A program made the translations under genes and the position numbers. Positions 48,011-57,998 of a stretch of DNA of 64,000 bases are shown here, piece by piece. The notes below the pieces were generated by a model. The model was not told where the DNA came from and ran no database searches. It saw nothing but the letters and a program-made list of their open reading frames with translations. Position 1 is the stretch's first letter. Each line of letters opens with the position of its first letter. Origin of the DNA: Pseudomonas putida (GTDB taxonomy: Bacteria > Pseudomonadota > Gammaproteobacteria > Pseudomonadales > Pseudomonadaceae); the NCBI RefSeq assembly GCF_005080685.1, contig NZ_CP039371.1, positions 4,464,001 through 4,528,000 of the forward strand, given 5' to 3'.

Positions 48011-50984
48011 CCATTCGGTAAGCAGCGCAACGTCTGGCCCTCCCTGCAGTGCACGCGTACCTATCCTGCCCATTCGCTATGCCATCGTTCCGCGCGCCGC
48101 CGACGCCCCGCCCTGTCGGTACACCGACTCCAGCTTCAATCTGGAACAAGGCTTCGCTCCATTGCAACACTCTGCGTATACCTTGCGCGCGCTGCGCCCT
48201 GGCTATGTCTATGTGTTCATGAAAGGCACCGAGGGCGAGAAGCTGGTCATTCACGAATACGATGGCAACGGACAGTACAAGGAACTCCGCTACCAAGGGC
48301 TCGAAGGCTACCACCAGCGTAACCGCTATCTCACGGGTTACAGCACAAGCTGGGTCTGGGCCGATACCTGCGAAGACCTCGCCGAGGAAGTCTGGATCGG
48401 CTACAGCCCGCACCTGTGGACCAATGCCACGACCCGCCGGATCACCCGCTCGGTCGCCATGCGCAGGCGACATATGCGTCAGTTGAACATGGCTGAACTG
48501 GTGTCGGGAAACAAACTGCCGTCTACCCAACCGCATGTGTTGCCCGTCAGCGCCTTGAGAACCTGGGTCGAAGATTTCAAGCCCACCGATCAACGTATGT
48601 CGTTGACCTGGAGCAGCCACCCCGTTCACGAAATCCTGCCCATCGGCAGGCTGTCGGCCATGGCGCGGCATTATCCCTACACACAGCCGAAAATCCCGGC
48701 AGTGGTGGCATTGAGCGATGCCGAGGGCATGGCATTGGACCTGAGCCTGACGGTTTCGGCCTTCCAGCACCAATTGCGCGATCTGATGCCCGCCGAACAG
48801 TTGGAATACACCAAGCCGGCGCAAGGCGCCGAGCAGGCTGGCGTAGCGGCTTGCTATCAACTGGACGTCGAGCGGATCAGCGACAAAAGCCGCGACTTCC
48901 ATCATCGCAATCTGGTCGCGCTACTGCTCAACAAGACCCTGGAAAGCCTCTACCCGAGCGATTCGGCAACCCCTGAGCAAGCTGCGCAGCGCTTGCTGCT
49001 GCGCTCAGCGAAACGCTCGTGGTCCGACGCCGAGGCACGCTTCCGGGCCTTGACCCACGAAGACTATTCAGAAGGCGGGGCGCGCCTGGGGCAACGCATC
49101 GATACCGCCAAGTATCTGCAATTTTTGAACGACCGCGATGAAATGGCGCAGCGTATTGCAGGCCTGCGCAAGCTGGCCTTGCACGCCAGCCACGATCACG
49201 ACATCTGGCTGGCCACTGCCGAACGCCAGCACCTCGACGATCCTTACAGCCTGGCAGCAGCCCTGTCCTGCTATGACCGCGATGAACAAGCCTCCGCCCG
49301 CGGGCTGGAAATATCCCTGGCCCTGCTAATCCATCCCATGAGCCAGCCCGCGCCTGGGACGGAGAACGATGACCGTCGCTTCAAGCGCCTGGAGCAATGG
49401 CTGGATAACCATGACAGCCCACTGTACACAGCGCTGGCGCCATTCAATCCATTCAAGGACAAGGCCGACGCGGTCGGGACCTTGCTCGGCGGCAGCGACA
49501 ATGTGATCGAAGGCTTGGCCGGTCGCTTTCCGGCGATGGCCGGCATCACCGACCTGACGGCTCAGTCGGTGAGTACGGTGGTGCTCAAGCGCATGCGCGG
49601 GGCGACTCGCTGGAGTGCAAGTAATAGCCTTCGCCAACAGCTATCTCTGGCCGCTCGTGAGGGCAATGCCGAGAAAGCGCTGGGTTTGCTGGCCGCTCGT
49701 TACAGCGTTACCGACCAGTTGATCCGCGAGAACCCATTCAGTCAGGAGGTGGAGCGTTACCTGAAACGCGGAATGGCGCAGGTTGAGGAAATGAGACAAC
49801 TGCGTATCAGCGGAAGCCGAACAGTCACGCTCGAAATGACCACCACTTCGTACCTTAAGCCGAACTTCCTTGGCCTCCTCACTTCTGGTGTGGGAGGTAG
49901 TTTGAACGCGGGCATGTTGTGGTTTAACGTGATTTCGCTGAAGTCTGCTTATAACAACCTGCAGGACAGCGATGCGCTGGAGTACAGCAGCGGATTTGCA
50001 GCTTCGGTCTTTGGTGTGATGGGGGCGGCGGCGGCAACACTAGTCAGCGCCAGAGCAACTCAAAAGGCATTAATGCTAAGAATCAGCCCGTCAGCGCCTG
50101 GAATAGCATTTGGAAACGGATTTATTAAGTTTTTAGGCAGCAACTTATTTGCACGACTATCTGGCTACCCTACGATAATCCTAGGTGTACTTTCTGACAT
50201 CGCCAAAGGTATCCGCCAGGATCAGAACGGTGATTCCGTGGCAAGTAAATACACTATAACTGGAGGTTTCACGCTTGCGGCCGGATCCCTTCTAACTTTA
50301 GAAGCAGGCCTCGCTATTGCGGGCGCCACGACCGTAATACCCTTCGCAGGATGGGCTGCAGCAGGGGTAGTATTAATTGGCATGGCGTTGATAGCAGGTG
50401 GCGTTTACCTTCACTCTAAAGCACACCAAAGAATCCACTCCCCTCTAGAGCTTTGGGCAGCCAGAAGCATCTTTGGAACTAAGAACAATGATGGCGAATC
50501 CCGGCACAACATCACATTGGACATCAATCAAAAGCTCCCGAGCTATCCATCCTTGATTGATGAACTGAAGGCGTGGCACATCGAGACCTTCGCGCCCATC
50601 ATGTTAACAATTGAAGACTCGAGCGGCTTAGGCCTCAACAACTTATCCAGCGAATGGAACAACCAAAACACTTGGTCTCTACCTAACTGGACGAATATCG
50701 TTTCGAACAACGTACCTACCAACAACCCTACAGTAGAATTCACGATATTATTGCGGGAATTCATGATCGGCCAGAGCGAATGGTCAGGGTATCTAAGTCT
50801 TGGGAGTGAGAGCAGAACACTCAAGCCGTCTCCGAACTGCTATATCACATCAGCAGGATTAGTACTGAACATCAAGCAAGAAGTCGAACAAGCAAAAACT
50901 GCAAAGCTGACAATCAATTACCGCCCGAGTCAGGGCCTCTGCCAAAATGTCGAATCAACAGAAATCTTTAAACTAGAAAACTAA
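48003..50984 (+). CDS. Type VI secretion effector, VasX-like membrane toxin
   Basis: The 993-residue protein has an N-terminal region of the VasX/BTH_I2691 type ([20 protein letters not shown], then [13 protein letters not shown]). A long alpha-helical middle follows. Hydrophobic segments lie near residues 619-645, 660-685 and 750-805 (for example [20 protein letters not shown]), as in pore-forming VasX. The last part (about 830-993) is polar. From about position 50030 the DNA becomes clearly AT-richer, which suggests that the C-terminal toxin module was swapped in. It overlaps the vgrG remnant and is followed after 3 bp by a DUF6708 gene. Delivery would need a VgrG from elsewhere in the genome. 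Confidence 0.85.
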   Translation: MNDHSVSSATSGPPCSARVPILPIRYAIVPRAADAPPCRYTDSSFNLEQGFAPLQHSAYTLRALRPGYVYVFMKGTEGEKLVIHEYDGNGQYKELRYQGLEGYHQRNRYLTGYSTSWVWADTCEDLAEEVWIGYSPHLWTNATTRRITRSVAMRRRHMRQLNMAELVSGNKLPSTQPHVLPVSALRTWVEDFKPTDQRMSLTWSSHPVHEILPIGRLSAMARHYPYTQPKIPAVVALSDAEGMALDLSLTVSAFQHQLRDLMPAEQLEYTKPAQGAEQAGVAACYQLDVERISDKSRDFHHRNLVALLLNKTLESLYPSDSATPEQAAQRLLLRSAKRSWSDAEARFRALTHEDYSEGGARLGQRIDTAKYLQFLNDRDEMAQRIAGLRKLALHASHDHDIWLATAERQHLDDPYSLAAALSCYDRDEQASARGLEISLALLIHPMSQPAPGTENDDRRFKRLEQWLDNHDSPLYTALAPFNPFKDKADAVGTLLGGSDNVIEGLAGRFPAMAGITDLTAQSVSTVVLKRMRGATRWSASNSLRQQLSLAAREGNAEKALGLLAARYSVTDQLIRENPFSQEVERYLKRGMAQVEEMRQLRISGSRTVTLEMTTTSYLKPNFLGLLTSGVGGSLNAGMLWFNVISLKSAYNNLQDSDALEYSSGFAASVFGVMGAAAATLVSARATQKALMLRISPSAPGIAFGNGFIKFLGSNLFARLSGYPTIILGVLSDIAKGIRQDQNGDSVASKYTITGGFTLAAGSLLTLEAGLAIAGATTVIPFAGWAAAGVVLIGMALIAGGVYLHSKAHQRIHSPLELWAARSIFGTKNNDGESRHNITLDINQKLPSYPSLIDELKAWHIETFAPIMLTIEDSSGLGLNNLSSEWNNQNTWSLPNWTNIVSNNVPTNNPTVEFTILLREFMIGQSEWSGYLSLGSESRTLKPSPNCYITSAGLVLNIKQEVEQAKTAKLTINYRPSQGLCQNVESTEIFKLEN

Positions 50985-50987
50985 CCA

Positions 50988-51881
50988 ATGGCCATCACTA
51001 ATTTATTCAAGCCCTGCACGCCAACAGGATTCAGCCCAAGAATCACAGGCCAACTGCACTCCATCCATGGAGGTTATTTAGCCCTGCGAAACCCCTGGGT
51101 AACCGATTCCGTATTCATGGCCAAGCTCTATACCGCCATGATGATATGCATTGCACTATATACTTACCCACACATATACGATCCCACACGAAACTATTCT
51201 CGTGAGGGAGCCTACACCTTCGCAGCCATGCTCGCCTGCGGACCGCTCATATTCGCTCCATTCCTTGTATATCGAATACTTTTTATCAAAAAACTTTCCG
51301 GGTTTTATCTCAATCGCCAGACAAAGAAAATTTACTACCAACGAATCAAAACTTTAATCAGTTTCGACTGGCGTGAATTAGAGGGCGCATTATTTTCGCG
51401 CCGAGAATTCGGCGGCTCATCGTTCAGCACTAGCTATGCATTAGCCTTCGCCCCCCCGCGCGCAGACGGCAAGCTTTATCAAAAAGACTGCCTCTGGATC
51501 GACAGCAACGAACCCACCGAACCCGACATCCAATACGTCGCCGAAGTCTGGGAATACCTCCGCCACTTCATGGACCACGGTCCCGACAAACTCCCCCCAC
51601 CTGGCGAGCCCAACTGGTGGCACAGACCGCTTCACGCCATCTGCCTGACTCCAGCAGAAGCGTGGCGCCACTACGCCCCCTGGCGCACCGGCGAGCCCGG
51701 TGAAATGCAAGGCAAAAAGAACTGGCAACTACCCTTCTGGGCTGTGCTGTTCCCTTACAACTTCTCCCTCGCCGTCTGCTGGTACGTTATCTGCCGCGTG
51801 TTCAACGTCCGTGCAGCACCGCCTCCCCCAGAGGCCTTCGAGGAAGCCCCCATCAAACCAAATAAAAGGAAACGCCCATAA
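50988..51881 (+). CDS. DUF6708-type membrane protein, probable partner or immunity protein of the effector
   Basis: The 297-residue protein has two hydrophobic segments near residues 44-62 and 80-101, a third near 249-271, and a soluble middle with the DUF6708-like pattern YLNRQTKKIYYQR and FDWRELEGALF. Proteins of this type are found next to VasX-like effectors in Pseudomonas. Position and membrane location point to immunity against a membrane toxin, but this is an inference. The first 450 bp share the AT-rich composition of the effector's 3' end; the remainder returns to the local GC level. The C-terminus is proline- and lysine-rich. Confidence 0.75.
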   Translation: MAITNLFKPCTPTGFSPRITGQLHSIHGGYLALRNPWVTDSVFMAKLYTAMMICIALYTYPHIYDPTRNYSREGAYTFAAMLACGPLIFAPFLVYRILFIKKLSGFYLNRQTKKIYYQRIKTLISFDWRELEGALFSRREFGGSSFSTSYALAFAPPRADGKLYQKDCLWIDSNEPTEPDIQYVAEVWEYLRHFMDHGPDKLPPPGEPNWWHRPLHAICLTPAEAWRHYAPWRTGEPGEMQGKKNWQLPFWAVLFPYNFSLAVCWYVICRVFNVRAAPPPPEAFEEAPIKPNKRKRP

Positions 51882-51925
51882 GGCCGATCGTACCCGCCAC
51901 GATTGCCCTATCCATGGCGCAGGGG

Positions 51926-51942
51926 CGCCACCACGAGTGGCG
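51926..51942. terminator. Weak hairpin between convergent genes
   Basis: CGCCAC and GTGGCG form a 6-bp stem with a 5-base loop, between the DUF6708 gene and convergent kdpE. No T-run follows, so it may only be a weak terminator. Confidence 0.35.
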
Positions 51943-51982
51943 GATCAATTGAATTGCGCGACTCTGGGCCCGCGGCTTCAAC

Positions 51983-52678
51983 TCACGCCCCCGGCGCCAC
52001 CAACCGATACCCCACCCCCGCCTCGGTAATGATGAACCTCGGCGCCGTCGGGTCATCACCTAGCTTCTGCCGCAGATGTCCGACAACAATGCGCAGGTAA
52101 TGGGTATCGTCGACATGGGTCGGCCCCCAGATGTCCTTGAGCAGTTGCTGCTGGGTGATTACCCGCCCCGGATGCCCGGCCAGTTGAGCCAGCAATGCAT
52201 ACTCCTTGCGCGTCAGCGCCACTTCGACGCCATCGAGGGTCACCCGGCGGAAGGCAAAGTCCACCCGCAGCGGCCCGAAGCTCGCCGCCACCTCGCTGCC
52301 GCCCGCCTGGGGCACCTGGCGCAGCAACGCCCGGACCCGGGCCAGGAATTCCTGGATGCCGAACGGCTTGGTGACATAGTCGTTGGCACCGCCATCCAAC
52401 GCATCGACCTTCTGCACTTCGCTGGCACGCACCGACAGCACCATCACCGGCACCGCGCTCCACTCGCGCAGTTCGCGCAGCACCTGTTGGCCGTCCATGT
52501 CCGGCAGGCCGAGGTCGAGCACCACCAGGTCGGGCTTGGCCAGTGCAGCCTGGGCCAAACCTTCGCCGCCGGTGGCCGCTTCGATCACCTTGTAACCCTG
52601 GGAGCTCAGGCTGATGCGCAGGAACTTGCGGATCTGTGGTTCGTCATCGATGACCAGGAGGGTGGCGGACGGATTCAT
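51983..52678 (-). CDS. kdpE: Response regulator KdpE
   Basis: The 231-residue OmpR/PhoB-type regulator has the phospho-acceptor D55 (LVVLDLGLPD), the acidic pair D11/D12, the conserved Lys in DYVTKPF, and a C-terminal winged helix (about 130-230, TRKEYALLAQLAGHPGRVIT). Phosphorylated by KdpD, it activates the kdpFABC promoter when K+ is scarce or osmolarity is high. Its ATG at 52678 overlaps the kdpD stop (ATGA), so the two are coupled. Three codons further upstream frames are part of kdpD. Confidence 0.95.
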   Translation of the reverse strand: MNPSATLLVIDDEPQIRKFLRISLSSQGYKVIEAATGGEGLAQAALAKPDLVVLDLGLPDMDGQQVLRELREWSAVPVMVLSVRASEVQKVDALDGGANDYVTKPFGIQEFLARVRALLRQVPQAGGSEVAASFGPLRVDFAFRRVTLDGVEVALTRKEYALLAQLAGHPGRVITQQQLLKDIWGPTHVDDTHYLRIVVGHLRQKLGDDPTAPRFIITEAGVGYRLVAPGA

Positions 52679-55329
52679 GGGCTTTCGCTTTCGGCTTCGG
52701 GTTGCTGGGGCAGCGGCAAGCATAGAGTGATGCAGGTGCCGTGGCCATCGATGCCTTCGCCCACCAGGATCTGCCCGCCATGGGCACCGATCATGCCCTG
52801 GCAGATCGCCAACCCCAGGCCAGTGCCCTGCCCACCGCGGTCGCCCCGGGCAGCGGTATAGAACATGTCGAAGATCTTCTCGCGCTCGGTCACGGGAATG
52901 CCGGGACCTTCGTCACACACGGCGAAGTGCAGTTGCTCACCCACTACCGACACCCGCAATTGCAGACGGCCTTGAGTCGGCGAGAAGCGCGCGGCGTTTT
53001 CCAGCACATTGATCAGCGCCTGCTCGATCAACGCGGCATGCACGAACAGCAACGGCAGTTCGGCAGGCACGTCGGTGTGCACGCGCAATGGCGCCAGCAC
53101 CACGCGAAGACGATTCAGGGCACTGCCGACGATATCGGCGGGGGCCACCCAGTCCCGGGCGAGCTTGAGCCCACCATGGCCTAGGCGGGTCATGTCGAGC
53201 AGGTTCTGGATGTAGCGATCGAGGCGCTCGGCCTCGTTGCGCGTGCCTTCGAGCAGCTCACGGCGATCGTCGACCGGGATCACCTCGCCCAGCGCCAGGA
53301 GGCTGTCGATGCTGCCCCGCATGGCGGTCAGCGGCGTACGCAGGTCGTGGGACACCGACGCCAGCAAGGCACTGCGCAACTGCTCGGTTTCGCCGTGCAG
53401 GCGGGCCGCCTCCAGTTGCTCGGCCAGGCGGGCGCGGGCCAAGGCCTGGGCCAGGGGTTGACCAAGGGCCATGAGCAGGCGCCGGCGCTGCGCGCTGAGC
53501 GGCTCGCCCGAACGCGGTCGCACGCCGAGCAGGGCCAGCGGCTGGTCGTCGACTGCCAGCGGCCACCACCACCAACGGCCGTTGGGCAGGGTATCGCTGC
53601 TCAAGCCTGCTGCCTGGCCGTGTTGCCAGGCCCACTCGGCGGCGGCGCGTTCGTTGTCGCTCAACGCCTGGCCCTCGCCGCTGGCCAGTTGCAACTGGCC
53701 TTCGCGGTCACGCTCGAACAGGCTGGCGTGCACGTCAGGCCAGCCGCCGAGGTGTTGACCGGCGGCATTGAACACTGCCTGGCGATCGGTGGCCACGGTC
53801 AGCCGGCGCGACAGGTCGAGCAGTTGGCTGGTCTGCGCCTGGGTTTCGCGCAGGGCTTGCAGTTGGCGGCGTTGGCGGGCGGCGAGGTTACCGGTCAGCG
53901 TTGCCACGAGCAGGAAGAACACCAACGTCAGCACGTCTTCTTCGCGCTGGATGCTGAAGGAAAAATGCGGCGGGATGAACAGAAAGTCGTAGGCCAGGAA
54001 CGACATCGCCGCACAGGCCAGGGCCGGGCCGAGGCTACTGCGCACCGCCACCAGCAGCACCGCGCCAAGGAACACCAGCGAGATGTTGGGCAACGCCAGC
54101 ACGCTGGCCACTGCCCAGGCCAGACCCGCTGCCAACCCGGTGGCCAGCAGTGCCAGCAGATAATGACGCCATTCCCACACCCGGCTGACCGCAGCCCGGG
54201 CGGGACGCGCCTGGTCGTCGCGGTCGAGCACGTTGATCTCCAGGCCATGGCTCTCGCGCAGTAGCCGCGCCGCCACACCGGCGCCGAACCAACGACGGTG
54301 CAGACGATCACGCGACTGGCCGACCAGCACAAGGCTGGCGCGCCGCTCGGCGGCGTGCTGGATCAGGGTATGCGCCACCTCGCCAGCACGCAGCACCACC
54401 ACTTCGCCGCCCAGGCGCTCGGCCAATTGCTGGGCCGCCTGCAAGCGCTGACGGGCGTTCTCGTCGCGCAGTCGGCCATTGTCGACATGCACCAGGCTCC
54501 AGGGCAGATGCCGGCGTTGAGCGACACGGCTGGCGTGACGCACCAGGCGTTCGGCCTGGTCGTCGCCGTCCACGCCGACCAACAGACGCCCGCGCAGGGC
54601 CGGCGCTTCCTCGCCGCGCTGGCGGTAACCGTGGGCCAGGTCGGCGTCGACCTGGGCTGCGGCGGTCTGCATGGCCAGCTCGCGCAGGGCGGTGAGGTTG
54701 GTCTGCGAGAAGAAGGCATCGATCGCCGCCCGTGCCTGCTCCGGCACGTACACCTTGCCCTCGCGCAGGCGCTCGAGCAGCTCACGCGGCGGCAGGTCGA
54801 TCAGCACCAGCTCATAGGCTTCCTGCAGGATCCAGTCCGGCAACGTTTCGCGCACCTGCACGCCAGTGATGTCGCGGACCTTGTCGTTGAGGCTTTCCAG
54901 ATGCTGGACGTTGACTGTGGTGTACACGTCGATGCCAGCGGCAAGCAGCTCCTGCACGTCCTGCCAGCGCTTGGCGTGGCGGCTGCCGGGCGCATTGGTG
55001 TGGGCCAGTTCGTCGACCAGGGCCAACGCCGGGGCAGCCTTGAGCAGGCCGTCGAGGTCCATCTCCTCGAGGGTGACGCCACGGTATTCGCTGCGCAGCA
55101 ACGGTTGCTGGAGCAGGCCGGCAAGCAGGGCTTCGGTTTCGGCGCGGGCGTGGGTCTCGACCACCCCGGCCATCACGTGCACGCCTTGACGCTGCTGGGC
55201 GTGGGCAGCCTGCAGCATGGCGTAGGTCTTGCCCACGCCGGGGGCAGCGCCGAGAAAGACCTTGAGCCGGCCGCGACCGCTACGCGGCAAGGTAGCCAAC
55301 AGCGCATCGGCGCGGGTGGAGTCACTCAT
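52675..55329 (-). CDS. kdpD: Sensor histidine kinase KdpD
   Basis: The 884-residue membrane kinase senses K+ limitation. Order of domains: KdpD sensor domain with Walker A GAAPGVGKT at residues 27-35, universal stress protein-like domain (about 245-370), four transmembrane helices (about 400-500), a GAF-like region, then the HisKA domain with phosphorylated H661 (SVSHDLRTP) and the HATPase domain with N, G1 and G2 boxes (NVLENAARFS, DEGPGI, GQGTGLGLAI). It lies 42 bp downstream of kdpC and overlaps kdpE by 4 bp. Confidence 0.95.
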   Translation of the reverse strand: MSDSTRADALLATLPRSGRGRLKVFLGAAPGVGKTYAMLQAAHAQQRQGVHVMAGVVETHARAETEALLAGLLQQPLLRSEYRGVTLEEMDLDGLLKAAPALALVDELAHTNAPGSRHAKRWQDVQELLAAGIDVYTTVNVQHLESLNDKVRDITGVQVRETLPDWILQEAYELVLIDLPPRELLERLREGKVYVPEQARAAIDAFFSQTNLTALRELAMQTAAAQVDADLAHGYRQRGEEAPALRGRLLVGVDGDDQAERLVRHASRVAQRRHLPWSLVHVDNGRLRDENARQRLQAAQQLAERLGGEVVVLRAGEVAHTLIQHAAERRASLVLVGQSRDRLHRRWFGAGVAARLLRESHGLEINVLDRDDQARPARAAVSRVWEWRHYLLALLATGLAAGLAWAVASVLALPNISLVFLGAVLLVAVRSSLGPALACAAMSFLAYDFLFIPPHFSFSIQREEDVLTLVFFLLVATLTGNLAARQRRQLQALRETQAQTSQLLDLSRRLTVATDRQAVFNAAGQHLGGWPDVHASLFERDREGQLQLASGEGQALSDNERAAAEWAWQHGQAAGLSSDTLPNGRWWWWPLAVDDQPLALLGVRPRSGEPLSAQRRRLLMALGQPLAQALARARLAEQLEAARLHGETEQLRSALLASVSHDLRTPLTAMRGSIDSLLALGEVIPVDDRRELLEGTRNEAERLDRYIQNLLDMTRLGHGGLKLARDWVAPADIVGSALNRLRVVLAPLRVHTDVPAELPLLFVHAALIEQALINVLENAARFSPTQGRLQLRVSVVGEQLHFAVCDEGPGIPVTEREKIFDMFYTAARGDRGGQGTGLGLAICQGMIGAHGGQILVGEGIDGHGTCITLCLPLPQQPEAESESP

Positions 55330-55371
55330 GTTTCATCCTTTGCGAATACCTTCAATCAGGGCCCCCGAACA

Positions 55372-55923
55372 TCAATGAGCCAGGGTGTCCAAGGCCTGGT
55401 TCAATGCCAGCACATTGACCACCGGCGGCCCGATCAATGGGTGGAGGGTGGCCTCTTCCAGCAAGGCTTGCAAGCGCGCCACCGGCACCTGCCGGGCTGC
55501 CGCCACCCGCGGTATCTGGTAGGCCACCGCCTGCGGCGGCAGATGCGGATCCAGCCCGCTGCCGGAGGTGGTCAGCAATGCCTGCGGCACCGGCCCCTGC
55601 CCGGGCTGGTAAAGCGTCGCTGCCTCAGCCTTGATCCGCTCGGCCAGCGCAGGGTTGCTCGGTGCCAGGTTGCTGGCACTACTGGCGACGGTGGCATAGT
55701 TGCCCGCCGAAGGCCGCGAGTGGAACCAGCCGTCACCCTCAAAATCCTGGGCGATCAGCGCCGAGCCACGCACCTGGCCCTGTGCATCGCGCACCAGGCT
55801 GCCGTTGGCCTGGGCAGGGAAGGCAACCTGGGCAATGGCAGTCACTGCCAGCGGGTACAGCACACCGGTGATCGCAGTCATCAGCACAAGCAGGCTCAGC
55901 GCCGGGCGTACAAAAGTCTTCAT
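55372..55923 (-). CDS. kdpC: K+-transporting ATPase subunit KdpC
   Basis: The 183-residue subunit with one N-terminal transmembrane helix (about residues 8-30) has the family motifs [20 protein letters not shown] and [10 protein letters not shown]. It stabilises the KdpFABC complex and raises K+ affinity. It lies 10 bp after kdpB. Confidence 0.95.
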   Translation of the reverse strand: MKTFVRPALSLLVLMTAITGVLYPLAVTAIAQVAFPAQANGSLVRDAQGQVRGSALIAQDFEGDGWFHSRPSAGNYATVASSASNLAPSNPALAERIKAEAATLYQPGQGPVPQALLTTSGSGLDPHLPPQAVAYQIPRVAAARQVPVARLQALLEEATLHPLIGPPVVNVLALNQALDTLAH

Positions 55924-55933
55924 GGTGGCCTCC

Positions 55934-57988
55934 TCAGACCAGGTGCAAGGCAGTCAGCAGCAGGTCGATCAACTTGATCCCGGCGAACGGCACCAGGATG
56001 CCGCCCAGGCCATAGATCAGCAGGTTGCGGCGCAACAGGTGCGCAGCACTCGCCGCCTGGACGCGCACCCCGCGCAGCGCCAACGGAATCAGCACGATGA
56101 TGATCAGCGCGTTGAACACGATCGCCGAGAGGATCGCGCTCTGCGGGCTGGCGAGGTGCATCAGGTTGAGCACACCAAGCTGCGGATAGATGGAGGCGAA
56201 CAGCGCCGGCAGGATCGCGAAGTACTTGGCCACATCGTTGGCAATCGAGAAGGTGGTCAGCGCGCCGCGGGTCACCAGCAGCTCCTTGCCGACCTGCACC
56301 ACGTCCAGCAGCTTGGTCGGATCGCTGTCCAGGTCGACCATGTTGGCCGCCTCGCGGGCCGCCTGGGTGCCATCGTTCATGGCCATGCCCACATCGGCCT
56401 GGGCCAGCGCCGGCGCATCGTTGGCGCCGTCACCACACATCGCCACCAGGCGCCCCTCGTTCTGCTCCTGGCGAATGCGTGCCAGTTTCTTCTCCGGGGT
56501 GGCTTCGGCCAGCACGTCATCCACACCCGCCTCGGCGGCAATCGCGGCGGCAGTCAGCGGGTTGTCGCCGGTCACCATCACCGTGCGGATACCCAGTTTG
56601 CGCAGCTCGGCGAAGCGCTCGCGGATGCCCGGCTTGACCACGTCCTTGAGGTGGATCACGCCGAGCAGGCGCTTGTCGATGCACACCAGCAACGGCGTGC
56701 CGCCGCCCTGGGCGATGCGTTCCACCTCGCGGGCCAGGGCGGCTGGCATCTCCAGGCGTTGCACGCCGACCAATCCCAGCACCGCATCGACGGCGCCCTT
56801 GCGATAGCGGTGTGGCCCGAAGTCGATGCCCGACAGCCGGGTTTCGGCGCTGAACGCTACCGCCTCGAACTGCCCGGCGCTAGGCTCGACGAAATCGTGC
56901 AACTGGCGCAGGTAGTCGACGATCGACTTGCCTTCGGCAGTGTCATCGGCCAGCGAGGCGAACAAGGCGCCCTCCCCAAGCTCCCGGGCGCTCACGCCCG
57001 GCGCCGCGTACAACGCGGTGCAGCGGCGGTTGCCGAAGGTGATGGTACCGGTCTTGTCGAGCAGCAGCGTGTGCACGTCGCCAGCGGCCTCCACTGCCCG
57101 CCCGGAACGGGCGATGACGTTGAGCCGGACCAGGCGATCCATACCAGCGATGCCGATGGCCGAAAGCAGGCCGCCGATGGTGGTCGGGATCAGCGTTACC
57201 AGCAACGCGGCGAGGAAGATCAGCGGCAGGCTGGCGCCGACGAAATGGGCGAACGGCTGCAAGGTGGCCACCACGATCAGGAAGATCAGGGTCAATCCGA
57301 CCAACAGGATGTCCAGGGCGATCTCGTTCGGCGTCTTCTGCCGCTTGGCCCCTTCGACCAGGGCGATCATCCGGTCCAGGGTCGATTCGCCTGGGTTGCT
57401 GGTGATGCGGATGAGCAGCCAGTCGGACACCAGCCAGGTGTTGCCGGTGACGGCTGAACGATCGCCGCCAGACTCACGGATCACGGGCGCCGACTCACCG
57501 GTAATGGCAGCCTCGTTGACGGCGGCGATGCCTTCGAGCACCTCACCGTCGCCGGGGATCATCTCGCCTGCCACCACGCGCACCACATCGTCCTTGCGCA
57601 ACTGGCTGGCGGCGACGCTTTCGAAACTGCCGTCGCGTTGCCGACGCTGGGCCATCAAACCCTGGCTGCCGGCCTTGAGGCTGTCGGCGCGAGCCTTGCC
57701 GCGCCCTTCGGCCAGGGCTTCGGCGAAGTTGGCGAACAATACCGTGAACCACAGCCACAAGGTGATCTGCACCGCCACGGCGGTACTCACGCCGCTGCCG
57801 GGCGCGAAACACAGCGCCGTGGTAAGCATGGCGGTCAGGGCAACCACCAGCATCACTGGCGCACGTTTGAGCTGGCGTGGGTCGAGCTTGACGAAGGCCT
57901 GCACCAGGGCCGGGCGCCAGAGCGCGGCGAAGGCCGTCTGGTCCTTGGCGCCGTGGTCGGTTTTGACTTCGGGAATGGGCATGTTCAT
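55934..57988 (-). CDS. kdpB: K+-transporting ATPase subunit KdpB
   Basis: The 684-residue P-type ATPase subunit that drives K+ uptake. The phosphorylated aspartate is D311 in [13 protein letters not shown]. The actuator motif TGES is at 163-166, and the hinge motif [16 protein letters not shown] lies near residue 510. About seven membrane helices are predicted. It starts 10 bp downstream of kdpA; a second in-frame ATG two codons later is an equally possible start. Confidence 0.97.
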   Translation of the reverse strand: MNMPIPEVKTDHGAKDQTAFAALWRPALVQAFVKLDPRQLKRAPVMLVVALTAMLTTALCFAPGSGVSTAVAVQITLWLWFTVLFANFAEALAEGRGKARADSLKAGSQGLMAQRRQRDGSFESVAASQLRKDDVVRVVAGEMIPGDGEVLEGIAAVNEAAITGESAPVIRESGGDRSAVTGNTWLVSDWLLIRITSNPGESTLDRMIALVEGAKRQKTPNEIALDILLVGLTLIFLIVVATLQPFAHFVGASLPLIFLAALLVTLIPTTIGGLLSAIGIAGMDRLVRLNVIARSGRAVEAAGDVHTLLLDKTGTITFGNRRCTALYAAPGVSARELGEGALFASLADDTAEGKSIVDYLRQLHDFVEPSAGQFEAVAFSAETRLSGIDFGPHRYRKGAVDAVLGLVGVQRLEMPAALAREVERIAQGGGTPLLVCIDKRLLGVIHLKDVVKPGIRERFAELRKLGIRTVMVTGDNPLTAAAIAAEAGVDDVLAEATPEKKLARIRQEQNEGRLVAMCGDGANDAPALAQADVGMAMNDGTQAAREAANMVDLDSDPTKLLDVVQVGKELLVTRGALTTFSIANDVAKYFAILPALFASIYPQLGVLNLMHLASPQSAILSAIVFNALIIIVLIPLALRGVRVQAASAAHLLRRNLLIYGLGGILVPFAGIKLIDLLLTALHLV

Positions 57989-57998
57989 GGTCGGCTCC

